Positions 1 to 9,597 of a stretch of 64,000 nucleotides of DNA are shown here, piece by piece (position 1 is the stretch's first letter; each line of letters opens with the position of its first letter). The translations under genes were made by a program, and so were the position numbers. This DNA is from Petaurus breviceps papuanus (lineage: Eukaryota > Chordata > Mammalia > Diprotodontia > Petauridae). The DNA is taken from positions 3,233,521 to 3,297,520 of the forward strand of contig JAMXIF010001194.1 in assembly GCA_028583685.1 (NCBI GenBank), given 5' to 3'. The notes beneath the pieces were generated by a model, which saw only the letters and a list, made by a program, of their open reading frames with translations, was not told the origin of the DNA and did no database searches.

Positions 1-84
1 CCTTGGTCCAGGGAAGGGGGAGTGAGGCACTGGTCCTCCAGGATCAGGCTACAGCATGCGGGTTGATGGGATAGTGAGGAAAGT

Positions 85-270
85 GTTATAATGGAAAGAC
101 TACCTGTTGGGAAGCCATGAGTCTTGGGGTCAAGTCTCTTGCCCTTGATTGGCTGTGTGACCTTGGGAAAGTCAGATACTTGACCCTCGTTGGGCCTCAG
201 TTTCCTCATCTGTAATATGAATAGATTAGACTACATGACCTCTAAGGTCCCTTCCAGTGTTAGTGAACTA
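85..270 (+). mobile_element. MIR-type SINE
   Basis: The copy reads tRNA-like remnant, core (GGCTGTGTGACCTTGGG), then CAGTTTCCTCATCTGTAA and a CTAAGGTCCCTTCCAGTGTT end. This order is that of a nearly full MIR on the plus strand. It is old, with many scattered substitutions. Confidence 0.8.
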
Positions 271-900
271 ATATTTCCTAATTACCTTCTTTGTTATCTC
301 TGGGTAAGGAAAATGGGTCTTTTTAGATAGAGACAGCACAATGTAGGGAAGTGAGGACAGGTGAGGGAACGGGGGCTCTAAGGTAACACACATAGCCACC
401 TTGAGAAAGCAACTGGGCCACCCAAATGAATTTTGTACATTTGGGTTCTCTCCATTTGGGGGCAATTGAACAGGTGGGTACCAGGGGAAGGATTATTTGG
501 ACATATGCAGCATTAAGAGGGGCTGGTTTACTCATACCTATGGGGAAGATGAAAAGGTGTATAATTAAAATAATATAAGAGCTGGAAGGGCTATGAAAAC
601 ATAAAATATCAGGGTACTTTAGAACATGGATTACTAGTACTAAAAGGTACATTGAGCTAGAGCTGAAAGGGACATTGAAGGTCCCAGAGTCTAGGAGTGT
701 GCAGGTAAATGTTTTATGACTAGATCAGCAAAAAAAGAAAAAAAGTATCCACAACACTTTGTTAACATTTTCTCCATCACTTACTTAAGTCTAGACAATC
801 AACAGAACAATAAATCAAGTCCTGATTTTTAATACTTGCCGATTTCTGGAGGCATAAATACTCTCACTAGAAATTTAACCATTGATTCCCATGAGCAGTT
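271..900. other. Mostly single-copy DNA with MIR-end remnants
   Basis: No gene is seen. Around 560-690 there are loose repeats of a phrase like AGAGCTGGAAGGG and AACATAGAATATCAG. These resemble the 3' end of MIR read on the minus strand, duplicated in tandem. The rest has no recognisable element, and the open frames here show no protein-like composition. Confidence 0.4.
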
Positions 901-924
901 AGATATGGCTCCAGCATATCCTGG

Positions 925-1205
925 ACCAAATCCATCCCCTCTTTTGAAAGATGAGGAAACTGAGGCACAAATAGGTTAAGTGACTTGTCCAAGGTCATAT
1001 GGCCAGTTAGTGCTGCCTCTTATTAAAGCATGGAATATCAAAGCTCACGTAGCCCAACACTTTCATTTTATGGATAAAGAAACTGACATGCAAGAAATCA
1101 ACCCCAAATCATACTGGTTTCTAGGAATAAGAGGTAGAATTAGAACACATGTCTTCTGATTCTAGAGCAGTATTTGTTCCCCTTTCCACTATGCTCTTTG
1201 ACTCT
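925..1205 (-). mobile_element. Two adjacent MIR fragments
   Basis: Two minus-strand MIR pieces lie side by side, each with the reversed core GATGAGGAAACTGAGGCA or its variant GATAAAGAAACTGAC followed by an AAGTGACTTG-like or equivalent stretch. The second ends near CCACTATGCTCTTTGAC, the reversed tRNA-like head. Confidence 0.65.
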
Positions 1206-1229
1206 TCCGATGGCGTTTGCTATAAACTG

Positions 1230-1475
1230 TAAGGGATTGTAGTGAATAGAGTGCTAGGCCTGGAGTTAGGAAGACTGAGTTCCAATACGGCCCCTGACAC
1301 TTACTAGCTGTGGGAACCTGGGCAAGTCACTTAACCTGGTTTGCCTCAGTTTCCTCATCTGTAAAATAAGTTAGAGAAGGAAATGGCAAACCTCTCCAGT
1401 ATCTTTGCCAAGAAAATCTCAAATGGGGTCACCAAGAGTCAGACAGGACTGAAACTGAACAAGGACAATAAAAGT
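1230..1475 (+). mobile_element. Marsupial CORE-SINE with RTE-like tail
   Basis: The head GTGAATAGAGTGCTAGGCC leads into GAGTTCCAATACGG (B-box-like), then the core, CAGTTTCCTCATCTGTAA and the tail GAGAAGGAAATGGCAAACC ... AGAGTCAGACAGGACTGAA. The tail resembles the 3' end of RTE/BovB LINEs, which suggests an RTE-type LINE moved it. The copy is moderately diverged. Confidence 0.8.
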
Positions 1476-2080
1476 CTTCATTGGCTCACCTTCCACCCCC
1501 AGCACTTAGCCAAAGGTCATTGCCGCAACAGCCACACCCTCAGCATAGCTCTGGTTTTAAATCTGTTTAGAAGGAAGTCAATTTTAGCTCAGGACACAGA
1601 GGAGAAACATGCTCTTGTCCTAAAGGAGGAGAGAGAGCAGCTTCCAGGAAGGAGCGGAGAACCCTCAGGGATGAAAGGGGGTAGAGTTTAGTGAAGATCA
1701 TCCACTGGGGACCTGGGCCAGGCATGGTGCTGAGCCAGCTTTTAGCCCTGCCAAAGCCTGTGGAAGCCTGCAGTGTTTGCCTCCAGTCTCTTCCTGACTG
1801 ACAGGCTCTGTGGCTGCCCAGCTCCTGTGAGCCCTCATTATCCTATTACCAATGGGGTGTTTATCTACCATGTCAATTTTCCAATGGTAGAGTCATGGGC
1901 TGCTCAGGCTGGAGGGGGGCCTCTGGCTCAGGGTGGGGAGGGATAGAAGACGGGGAGGGGCTGGTACGCCTTAGGCAGACATCCAAATTAGTGACCCTGA
2001 AACAAGTAGACTAGATTAGAAAGAAATTATGGTAAAATATAGCAAGGATTTTTATCAAAGAGGGATTTTAAATGACAGAA
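1476..2080. other. Single-copy stretch
   Basis: No repeat or gene recognised. The part at about 1800-1890 has balanced composition (TTATCCTATTACCAATGG, TTTATCTACCATGTC) and looks less decayed than its surroundings. Conservation cannot be judged from one sequence. Confidence 0.3.
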
Positions 2081-2084
2081 AAAA

Positions 2085-2400
2085 CATGGAATAGTGGGAT
2101 GAGCATCTGATTTGGAGTCAGAGGACCTGGGTTCAAATCCCAGATGTGTTGTTTACTACTTGTATGACCCTGAGTAAATCACTTAAATTTTATGGGTCTC
2201 GGTTTCTTCCTCTGTAAGAAAGCAAAAACTTTCTTCTGACTCTAAAGTTATAAATTAAAAAATATAAATTATAATATTATAAATCCCATGCTTTATTATT
2301 CTATGAACTTTTCTGGGCCTCAGTTTCTCCTTTGTTCAAAAGAGGAGGGTGGACTGGACAATCTTTATGGTCTCTTCCAGTTCTAACCACTATACCTACA
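2085..2400 (+). mobile_element. MIR-type SINE, split
   Basis: A 5' part (2085-2260) has GGAGTCAGAGGACCTGGG and the core. A second stretch (2300-2400) carries GGGCCTCAGTTTCTCC and the GGTCTCTTCCAGTTCTAA end. They may be one MIR with an AT-rich interruption, or two pieces. Confidence 0.65.
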
Positions 2401-2529
2401 TACAACTTCCTTGTAGGCAGTTTTCACAGACTCCATTTCTGAGATGTTGGGAAGGGCTGTTGGCTCAGTGGAGGGGGGGGGGAAGGGTAGGGCAGTGGTC
2501 CTTCAGAACCATCATCACTTCAGTATGGT

Positions 2530-2700
2530 TCAGCCCCTCATTTTAGAGCTGAGGAAACTACCATCCGGAAAGGGAAATCATATATGCCCAAGGACAATGG
2601 GATTAGGAACCAGGTCCCCCACTTCCCAGTTCAATACTCTTTCTATTTTTGTGCCTTCCATACCAGGGCCTGCTATGATCCCAAGTCATTCCTTTCCAGT
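2530..2700 (-). mobile_element. MIR-type SINE
   Basis: Reversed MIR with CTCATTTTAGAGCTGAGG, an AAATCATATATGCCCAAGG stretch and ACCAGGTCCCCCACTTCC. Diverged. Confidence 0.6.
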
Positions 2701-3572
2701 GCTTTGGAGAACAGGAGCCATCACAAAGACAAATCAGTAATTGTACAAATTCGAGTGCCAGACTTCTAGGAGAACCCCTGTGGTATCACTGTGGACATCC
2801 TCATTATTGCACCCTCAACATGCAGTTATCCAGCCTCTGCTGGAACATCTCCAAGGAGGGGGAAACCACCATCTTTCTAAGTAGCCCATGCCACTTTTGG
2901 CTAGCCTTTAACTGGTAGGAAGCTTTTTCTTGACGGAAAGTTGAAAATTTGTCTCTTTGTAACTTCTACCCCTTGCTCCTAAATCTTTCTTCTGTGACCA
3001 AATAGAATACATTTAATCCCTCTTCCATATGACAGACCTTCAGATACTTGAAGATAGCTATCATGTTCCCTCCCCTCCATCCCCACCTCCAGCCTTCTCT
3101 TCTCCAGGCAAAACATGTCCCATCCTTCCCACCATCCAATCTGTCCTCATATAACATGGATTCAAGGCTCTTCACTATACTGGTTACCATCCTCTGGAAG
3201 CTCCCCAGCTCATTAATATCCTCTTTAAACTGGGGCACTCAGAATGGAATAATACACTCCAGATATGGTCTTTTCGGGGGCTATTATCCAATGGGACTAA
3301 CACCTTATTTCTGGAAGCTATGTTTTTCTTAATGCAGCCCCAAAATCATATCAGCTTTTTGGTGGCTGCAACACACTGCTGACTCATACTCAACTTTTAG
3401 TTGAAAACTGAAAATTTCAGTTGAAAACCTGCAAGACTTTATTTAGATCAACTGCTACTTCACCCTGTCTCTCTCGCTTTGAACTTATAAAATTGATTCT
3501 TGAACCCGTGTCAGATTTTACATTTATTCTTATTGATTTAGATCTTATTACATTCAGAATGTTGCTGAAGCC

Positions 3573-3690
3573 CAGGGGTGGAAAACCTGTTGCCTCGAGG
3601 CAGCATGTGACCCTTTAGGTCCTCAAGTGAGGCCCTTTGACTGAATCTCTTGGATTCACATGTGGCCTTGAGGCTGCAATCCCTGCCCTA
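3573..3690 (+). mobile_element. Short hAT-like inverted-repeat element in the L3
   Basis: It starts CAGGGGTGGAAAACCTG and contains GGTCCTCAAGTGAGGCCC, then ends near GCAATCCCTGCCCTA. It is the same family as the better copy at 47440-47642. It is inserted in the L3 LINE, so it is younger than that LINE. No clear 8-bp duplication could be read. Confidence 0.6.
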
Positions 3691-4061
3691 ACCTGTCAAA
3701 AGCTTTTCGGATCCTATCATCAAGAGGAAGAGCCCTCCCTCCTAGCTTTGCGTCATCAAGCATGGCATCTCTCCTTTTATCCAATCCATTGATAAAAATG
3801 TTAAAGAGCACCCAGGACTAAGCACAGATACATGAGACACCTCACTGGAGACCTGCCAAGTCGGCATCGAACCATTAATGACTGCTCTGTGAGTAGGGTC
3901 ATTCAGCCAGTTCCAAATCCATTTAACTGTATTATTATCAAGCCCATATCTCTCCATTTGTCCCATAAAAATAGCATGAGATACTTTACTAAGTGCTTTG
4001 ATAAAATTTAAGAAACCAAATATAGCTAAATCATTTCCTGATTTACTAATTTATGTGGTTT

Positions 4062-4270
4062 TTTTTTTTTTTGACAAAACTGCTGATTTAATTGCTGCAG
4101 GGAGCTCATAGTAAGGAACTTTCTCTATCAGTGCAGGTTGGCACCTTTTCTGCAACTTCTCTTAGTTGTCTGATGCCCAGGGTCAAATAGACAGTAGGTA
4201 TCAAAGACCAGGCTTAAACTTCAAGTCCTCCTGAGTCTGAGGACAGCACTCAATCTAAGCCAAGTTTTCA
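4062..4270 (-). mobile_element. Marsupial SINE, family C (my label)
   Basis: Contains GGGAGCTCATAGTAAGGAAC, GTGCAGGTTGGCACCTTTTC and GCAACTTCTCTTAGTTGTC. The same order occurs at 18965-19158 and 26075-26345, and on the plus strand at 16868-17130. A head remnant at about 4650-4677 may be the rest of this copy, split off by an L2 piece. Confidence 0.6.
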
Positions 4271-4274
4271 CTCA

Positions 4275-4298
4275 TGTGTAATCTCCTTGAGGGCAAGA

Positions 4299-4334
<36 letters not shown>

Positions 4335-4400
4335 TGTATCCCCAGCACTTAGCAGTATCTGTCACAGAGTGAGTGCTTACCTTTAGAAGGACCAGGTAGA
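4275..4400 (+). mobile_element. L2 3' end with (TTA)n inside
   Basis: AATCTCCTTGAGGGCAAGAA, then (TTA)n, then GTATCCCCAGCACTTAGCAG. The phrase order is the L2 3' end. The trinucleotide array has replaced the usual middle. Confidence 0.65.
4301..4334 (+). repeat. (TTA)n microsatellite
   Basis: About eleven perfect TTA units inside the L2 end. Confidence 0.95.
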
Positions 4401-4649
4401 ACAATTGTCAGTTGACACTAGAATTTTAAAAATAATTTAATTTTACTTTAATTCCCTATAAGTTTTCCTATCTGTGCAAATGAACTTTTAATACAAATAA
4501 TTATAAGTAGATATTCTCATTTTGTTTTGAAATAAAAAATTTTCTACTGCTCTCTTTAGTATATGCAAACACATTGGGTCAATGTGATGCAGTTTGGTCC
4601 TTCCAGGTATTCCTAAATTCTGGCTCTTGTTAAATGCTTGTTAACTAAT
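4401..4649. other. AT-rich filler
   Basis: No element or gene recognised. It separates the L2 piece from AAATGCTTGTTAACTAATTG (4633-4652), which looks like the lost L2 terminus. Confidence 0.3.
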
Positions 4650-5249
4650 TGGTCTATCCATTATACCATGCTTCCTATTGCCAGTTTCATAACTCTGTCA
4701 AAAAAGGGAAATAAGCTTAGCTTGGCATGGCCTGTTCTTGCTGAAACTTGATGGAGCTATGTTGGTTTTGGGGTAATCATCATTTCCTTTTCCTTGATGT
4801 TCACTGACCAGCTCTTTAGAGATGATCTGTTCTAGAATTTTCTTAGGAATTGAAGTCACACTCACTGGCCTATAGTTTGTGAGTTTTCAGACTCTATTCT
4901 CTTTGCTTTTCTTTTAGAAACTGGGATGACATATGCCTTTCTCCTGCACCACATCTTCCTCTTTCCATGGCTTTCCAAATACCTTTGACACTGGCTCAGC
5001 CATCACACTTGCCAGTCTTCTCGGTTCTGGAGGATGTGGTTCATATGGGCCAGGTGACTTGGACTCATCAAAGGTAGGGAGGTGCTTTTCTGTCTTGGGT
5101 AGCAATACGTCATTAACCATTTCTGTTCTGACCTTTCCAGAGCAAAGATTGTTCTTCTTGGAGAACAAAAACAAAACAAAAGTTGAACATCTCTGTTGCC
5201 AGTTAATATCTTTTCCTTTACCCCAGGCAGAGAGCCTATGTTTTCTTCA

Positions 5250-5560
5250 CAGCTATGTGGATAGAGTAGTGGACCTGGAATCAGGAAGATCTGAGTTCAA
5301 ATCTGGTGTTAGGCATTTAGTAGTTGTGTGACCCTGGGTAAGTCAAATATCTTCTCTGAATCTCAGTTTCTTCCTCAGTAAAATGCACATACTAATGTCT
5401 GCCCTGGGTAAGTCACCTAACTCTGTGCCTCATTTACCTCATTTGTAAAATGAGAATAATGATAGCACTCACTTCACAAGGTTGTCTTGAGGGTCTAATG
5501 AGATATTAATAAAGCACTTTGCAAACCTTACCCTCTAGAAAAGTGCTAGCTATCATCCTC
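5250..5560 (+). mobile_element. MIR/CORE-SINE in the L3
   Basis: The head AGCTATGTGGATAGAGTAGT is followed by GATCTGAGTTCAAATCTGG and the core. After that come a second core-like phrase (CCTGGGTAAGTCACC) and the ATGAGATATTAATAAAGCAC end. The repeated core suggests an internal duplication or two copies fused. L3 sequence resumes after it. Confidence 0.7.
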
Positions 5561-5649
5561 TTTCTCACATTCCATTTCATTACTCTTGGCTTTTCTCTTG
5601 CCTCAGCTCCTTTTTGGCTTTTGAAATCCTGACACTACCTTTCCTGGAC

Positions 5650-5822
5650 CATGCCAAATGCAAAGGTTTAACTAGATGGTCTCTGAGGCCCCTTCCAGCT
5701 CTGACATTCAATGATAGGCTCATCAATGTTCTAAGGACCCTTCTAGGGCCATTGGAATATAGCAGGAAGAATGTTGGATTACCAGCCAGGAGCTCTGGGT
5801 TTGAATCCTTCCTCCACTGGCA
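5650..5822 (+). mobile_element. MIR end and MIR head fragments
   Basis: 5650-5720 carries CTAGATGGTCTCTGAGGCCC (MIR 3' end). 5765-5820 carries GAAGAATGTTGGATTACC and GAGCTCTGGGTTTGAATCC (a MIR-like head). Confidence 0.55.
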
Positions 5823-5829
5823 GAGGTGA

Positions 5830-6010
5830 GATGGTAGAGCCAATGTCAAAGGCATTTGAAAGGACATGGAAAGAGAAGATGTAATGCAGGAGAAAGGCAT
5901 ACATCATCTCACTTTCTAAAATAAAAGGAAAGATGATAGAGTCCAAAAACCCACACACTATAGACCAGTGGGTGTGACTTCCATTCCTAAGAAAATTCTA
6001 GAACAGAATT
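5830..6010 (+). mobile_element. L3/CR1 fragment, opposite orientation
   Basis: The plus strand around 5847-5900 reads like KAFERTWKEK in translation. That is the same region encoded on the minus strand at 4931-5004 (KVFGKPWKEED). It continues with a peptide like KIKGKMIESKNP, and several stops are in frame. It is either a second L3 insertion or an inverted piece of the first. Confidence 0.65.
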
Positions 6011-6014
6011 CCTC

Positions 6015-6260
6015 CACCATACTTGGGCAAATCCTGTACTCTCTAAGACTTGGGTTCTTCATCTACAAAATGTACATAATAATGACTGCCCCCCAAAGTT
6101 CAAGGTTGTTGTGATAACAAAACAAAATAACTTATAATAAAGCAATTTATAAACCTTAAAGTGTTGCATAAAGACTGTCATTTGCTATTATTAAGACCAA
6201 CAGTCTAAGGTCCTTTTCAGTGGACATTTATTGCTCTGGCCTCTTCCAGCTCCAACAGTC
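6015..6260 (+). mobile_element. MIR 3' region
   Basis: TTCATCTACAAAATGTACAT, then GGTTGTTGTGATAACAAAAC, AAAGCAATTTATAAACC and TTTGCTATTATTAAG. The end phrase CTCTTCCAGCTCCAACAGTC follows. Confidence 0.6.
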
Positions 6261-6465
6261 TCCAGTCCTGTGTTTGGTCACTGCAAAGTGGTTTCTTGTG
6301 GAGTGCCTCCCCAAGGGCTCCTGAGGTTTATCTGTAGAGGTGCTTAGGGGACACTCAGCTGATTTTCAGCACTCTCTGTTTGCTGCCCCTTGAGCTCCCA
6401 GTCATGTCCCTGAGACAGCTCAGACATTGCCCTAGAGTAACCTATCCAAAATTCGGTTCCTGAGT
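6261..6465. other. Single-copy stretch
   Basis: Nothing recognised beyond ordinary composition. Confidence 0.3.
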
Positions 6466-6474
6466 AACCCCACT

Positions 6475-6690
6475 CACCAAAACCTATCCCTTATTAGCTG
6501 TGAAAGTTCAGTCCAGTTACTTCCTTTCTCTGGGTCTCAGTTTCCCCTGCTGTAAAATGGAGGTCATGACAACTGCCTTGCTTCCTTCATGAAGCTATTG
6601 TTATGAGGTTTAAAAGAGATAATAGATATGAAAGGGCTTTGGAAAGTTCAATGCACTGCAGGAATAAAAGGGTAATTGTATCTCTGTTTT
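6475..6690 (+). mobile_element. MIR-type SINE
   Basis: TTATTAGCTGTGAAAGTTC, CTCTGGGTCTCAGTTTCCC, GCTGTAAAATGGAGGTC and the AGAGATAATAGATATGAAAG end mark an old plus-strand MIR. Confidence 0.7.
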
Positions 6691-7489
6691 CCTGTAGAGA
6701 AGGCCTAGTTGGGGCCAAGGGCATAATAGGGGGGCCTTTGGGGAATTGGAGCAGATATTTTCGTCTTAACCCACCTCAGTTCCAGAATTTTCCCATCCTC
6801 CTTAAAATAATTTTGGCCTCTGGCATCTTTGGCTCTCTGAAGAGCTGAGGCCTGAATAAAATGAAGCTATTAGGTAATTTTTTCATCCCATAATGGGAAA
6901 TACTCCCCAAGGAGGCTGTCTTCTCTTTCTTTTCCTTACATTCAAAGAGAGGAAGCCACCTCTTGGAAAGTCTAGAGAACTCCCTAAAGGAAAGCTAGCC
7001 CATCTTTCTAAGAGGCAGAAAGAGATAATACCCTCCCTGCCTTTAGGATTTCATAACTTCTTGGTTTCAAAACAGCCTAGAGTAGACTCACAATGTTTAT
7101 CTACCAAACTACAACAATCAGTTCAATTCCTTTCCTATACCAATTGAGAATTTCCCGGAGTTCTAGAGTCTTCCATCTAGAAGCATCTCTCCTTGTCTCT
7201 TCTCTCCTGCCTAGCAGTGTCAGGGTTAAAGACCAGACAAATGAAGGGTAACAGAGAACAAACAGCCAATTAATTAGCCGGGGTCTGCTTTGCTCTTCTC
7301 TGTCACAGTTAATCATCTGGCTTTCATTTATTGGTATTTGTGTATGCAAATAAATAAAAGTGTGTTTGTATTTCTACAAGTATGTTTGAATTTCATACAT
7401 TTTTGGGTTTCACAACAGGGATTTGGGCTCTGATAGAACTTATCTTCCTTCTCTTTTCCCTCTCTTCTCCTGTTTCTCTCTTCCTTCTT
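6691..7489. other. Single-copy stretch, possible regulatory part
   Basis: No repeat or gene recognised. The section 7230-7350 is repeat-free and contains CAATTAATTAGCC (homeodomain-type core), CACAGTTAATCATCTGG and an octamer ATGCAAAT at 7344-7351. This is suggestive of an enhancer only. Confidence 0.3.
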
Positions 7490-7615
7490 TTTTCCTTCCT
7501 TCAAAAATTTATTAAGCATTTCTTATGTTTAGAATACTGCTAGACATTGGAGTAGATTCAAAGACAAAAAATAACCATTCCTGACCTCTAGCAGCTCCAT
7601 GTATTGAGATAGGGT
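7490..7615 (-). mobile_element. L2 3' end
   Basis: Minus-strand L2 terminus: AATTTATTAAGCATTTCTTA, then TAGACATTGGAG and TTCCTGACCTCTAGCAGCTC. Confidence 0.65.
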
Positions 7616-7939
7616 CAAGGTTTAACTTTAATTGACAGATTATTATTTTTCACAATAGAAGTGCAGAGACCCCTGCTTCATTAATTTGCTGTGGATATTA
7701 ACCATTGTTACAGCAGCAATGAACTTCATTTCTGACCCCCCATGATCACTCTCTTCCTTTTCCCTGCTTCCTCCCACTGCCCCTTAGTTGTCTTGAGTGC
7801 TGGTATTTGCCAATAAATCCCATATGTCTTTTAAAAATATTTTTGATCATGGAAGTAGACTTATGCTTATGTATTTGTTCCAGGGTTTCTGAAAAGCAGT
7901 GCCTGAGAAGATGAGTCCTATGGTATTAAAAGTAACTAA
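7616..7939. other. Single-copy stretch, possible regulatory part
   Basis: 7625-7745 has TTTAATTGACAGATTATT and ATTAACCATTGTTACAGC (a SOX-like CATTGTTA) and no sign of repeats. The rest is unremarkable. Confidence 0.3.
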
Positions 7940-7944
7940 CATAC

Positions 7945-8060
7945 ATTTTTTTGGTAGCACTTTCTAATTTAAAAATTATTTCCCTTATAATGGGATAAGT
8001 AGTTCAAAGAGTGATTATCCCCATTTTCCAGAGGGGGAAACTAAAGCACAAAAGGGATGA
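7945..8060 (-). mobile_element. MIR fragment
   Basis: Reversed MIR: GATTATCCCCATTTTCCAG followed by AGGGGGAAACTAAAGCAC. Confidence 0.6.
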
Positions 8061-8064
8061 TTTT

Positions 8065-8260
8065 ATTTAGTTCTGGAAAGGACCTTATTGATCATCTGCT
8101 TGGTCCCTTTCAAATCCTACTGAGCATTATGCACGTGTGTGTGTTGTATTCCCCTCCTCCCTCTCACCTTAAATGAAAACAAGAATTCAGAGCTGAAAGG
8201 GGGAAAGGGATCTTAGGGGCCATCTAGTCGAAATTACTCATTGAAAATGAGGAAAAGAGG
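8065..8260 (-). mobile_element. MIR end fragments
   Basis: Two reversed MIR ends, TTCTGGAAAGGACCTTATTG and GAGCTGAAAGGGGGAAAGG. The second runs into the target of the SINE at 8261. Confidence 0.5.
8243..8260 (+). repeat. 18-bp target site duplication, left copy
   Basis: GAAAATGAGGAAAAGAGG is repeated exactly at 8399-8416 and flanks the SINE. Confidence 0.95.
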
Positions 8261-8398
8261 GGGCAGCTGGGTAGCTCAGTGGATAGAACACTGGTTCTGG
8301 AGTCAGGAGGACCTGAGTTCAAATTTGACTGCAAACACAACATTTACTAGTTATGTGACCCTGGGAAAGTCACTTACCCCTGATTATCTCGCCAAAAA
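8261..8398 (+). mobile_element. Short-tailed marsupial CORE-SINE, recent insertion
   Basis: 138 bp. The A-box-like GTAGCTCAGTGGATAG is followed by the B-box-like GAGTTCAAATTTG, a core (TTATGTGACCCTGGGAAAG) and a short tail ending GCCAAAAA. It lacks the RTE-like tail. The flanking 18-bp duplication is perfect, so this is one of the younger insertions in the window. It split an older MIR end. The tail type resembles the WSINE1 group of marsupials, from memory. Confidence 0.92.
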
Positions 8399-8416
8399 GA
8401 AAATGAGGAAAAGAGG
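8399..8416 (+). repeat. 18-bp target site duplication, right copy
   Basis: Exact match to 8243-8260. Confidence 0.95.
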
Positions 8417-9014
8417 AATTAAGTCTCACACTCTTTACCTCCCTCCAAACTCTATTATGCGGCTTTGCTGGCCTATGTGCTGTTGTTCCCATGCCTTTGC
8501 ACTGACTATCTCCCATAACTACTCTCCCTCCCTCTTTCCCTCTGCCCTCTGGCTTCCCTGTCTTCTTTCAAGGTTTACTGAAAACAAGGGACCTTTCAGC
8601 TCCCAGTGCCTTCACTCTGAGATTACTTCCAAGTTATCCTGTGTATATACACGTATATACACATGGCTGTCTCCTTGTGGCTTAAGGGAGGTATGTATAG
8701 ACATCTCTAGTGTCTATTCTCCTTATCCTTTTTCAAGGGACACTTTTGACTCTTGCCAGGAACCGAAGTAGGAGCTGGAGTCAGAAGCTGAGCAACTCTG
8801 CTTGGCTGTCCTCAGAGGGGGTGCTGACATGGAATTATATCTATTTGCTTCCTTAAATATAGTCTAGGGAAAGCAATTTTTAGGTTTGATCCTGATTACT
8901 ATTTTACCATGGGAAAGGAGTTCTATATCCAAGGTTTATTTCCTTTTCCCCCAAATGCCAGTTCTACAAGGACCACACATGTCAAATAAATAAGTCCATT
9001 TATATAGGTCAATA

Positions 9015-9016
<2 letters not shown>
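8417..9016. other. Single-copy stretch
   Basis: No repeat or gene recognised. A long open frame over 8241-8771 starts inside the SINE and its target duplication, so it is not taken as coding. Confidence 0.35.
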
Positions 9017-9070
<54 letters not shown>

Positions 9071-9100
9071 GGGGAGAGAGGGGGGAGGGGGAGGGAGAGA
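9017..9100 (+). repeat. (AG)n microsatellite and purine tract
   Basis: About 24 perfect AG units, then an interrupted GGGAGAG/GGGGGAGG purine tract. The mirror-like purine strand can form triplex DNA in principle. Confidence 0.95.
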
Positions 9101-9424
9101 ATCTCTCATGCAAGGATAAAATTCCCCAAAGTTTTTAATGTAGCAAGCTGGGCTAGGGAAATGGAGACTACCAGCTCCTCTCATGTCAGCTTCTTCCTAG
9201 TGTCGTTTTCTCCCTTCAGCAACCAAAAGAGAGGTTGGCATTATACATCTGCTCTCTCAAAGCTGGAAGTCAGAAGAATCTAAGATCTTTCTTTTCTCCT
9301 GCTCTCAAAAACTCCAATCTGCTCCTCGCTCAGGTACAGGGAACTGAGTAATCAATCTCCATCAAAGAGGAGAGAATCCCATACCCATGGACTTTGAAGC
9401 CGAGGTTTCACATGTACATAATTA
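9101..9424. other. Single-copy stretch
   Basis: Nothing recognised. Confidence 0.3.
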
Positions 9425-9552
9425 TTTACATTGTCTCCCCCATTAGAATGTGAATTCATTGAGGGTAGGGACCATGTTTTTGCCTTTTGTATAGTCCCAG
9501 TGCCTGGCACATAGTAGGTACTTAATAAATGCTTGACAGATTTGTTGGAAAA
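9425..9552 (+). mobile_element. L2 3' end
   Basis: CATTAGAATGTGAATTCATT, GAGGGTAGGGACCATG, GTGCCTGGCACATAGTAGG and AATAAATGCTTGACAG. Confidence 0.85.
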
Positions 9553-9597
9553 GGTAGTAAGTAGAAGAATCAGGTTTAGTGCCTGAGCAGTAGATCT

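Larger units (their letters stand above)
2790..5640 (-). mobile_element. L3/CR1-family LINE, decayed, interrupted
   Basis: The left end matches the 3' part of CR1/L3 (CCAGCCTCTGCTGGAACATC, ATACTTGAAGATAGCTATCA). Three minus-strand stretches encode reverse-transcriptase-like protein. At 2966-3238 it begins PQFKEDINELGSFQR. At 3742-3966 it has WIWNWLNDPTHRAVINGSMP and, further on, a degraded equivalent of the SGVPQGSVLGP block. At 4914-5174 it has ASVMAEPVSKVFGKPWKEED. No frame is open throughout, with stops and shifts between the three stretches. A hAT-like element (3573-3690), a SINE with L2 and (TTA)n pieces (about 4062-4677) and a MIR (5250-5560) interrupt it. L3 is an ancient CR1 group in mammals, so this copy is long dead. 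Confidence 0.85.

Noticed and set aside
3742-3966. Coding exon with reverse-transcriptase-like peptide
   Set aside because: It belongs to the decayed L3 LINE and is not a host gene.
8241-8771. 176-residue open frame
   Set aside because: It starts in the target duplication and reads through a SINE. The repeated MRKRG is the duplicated target.
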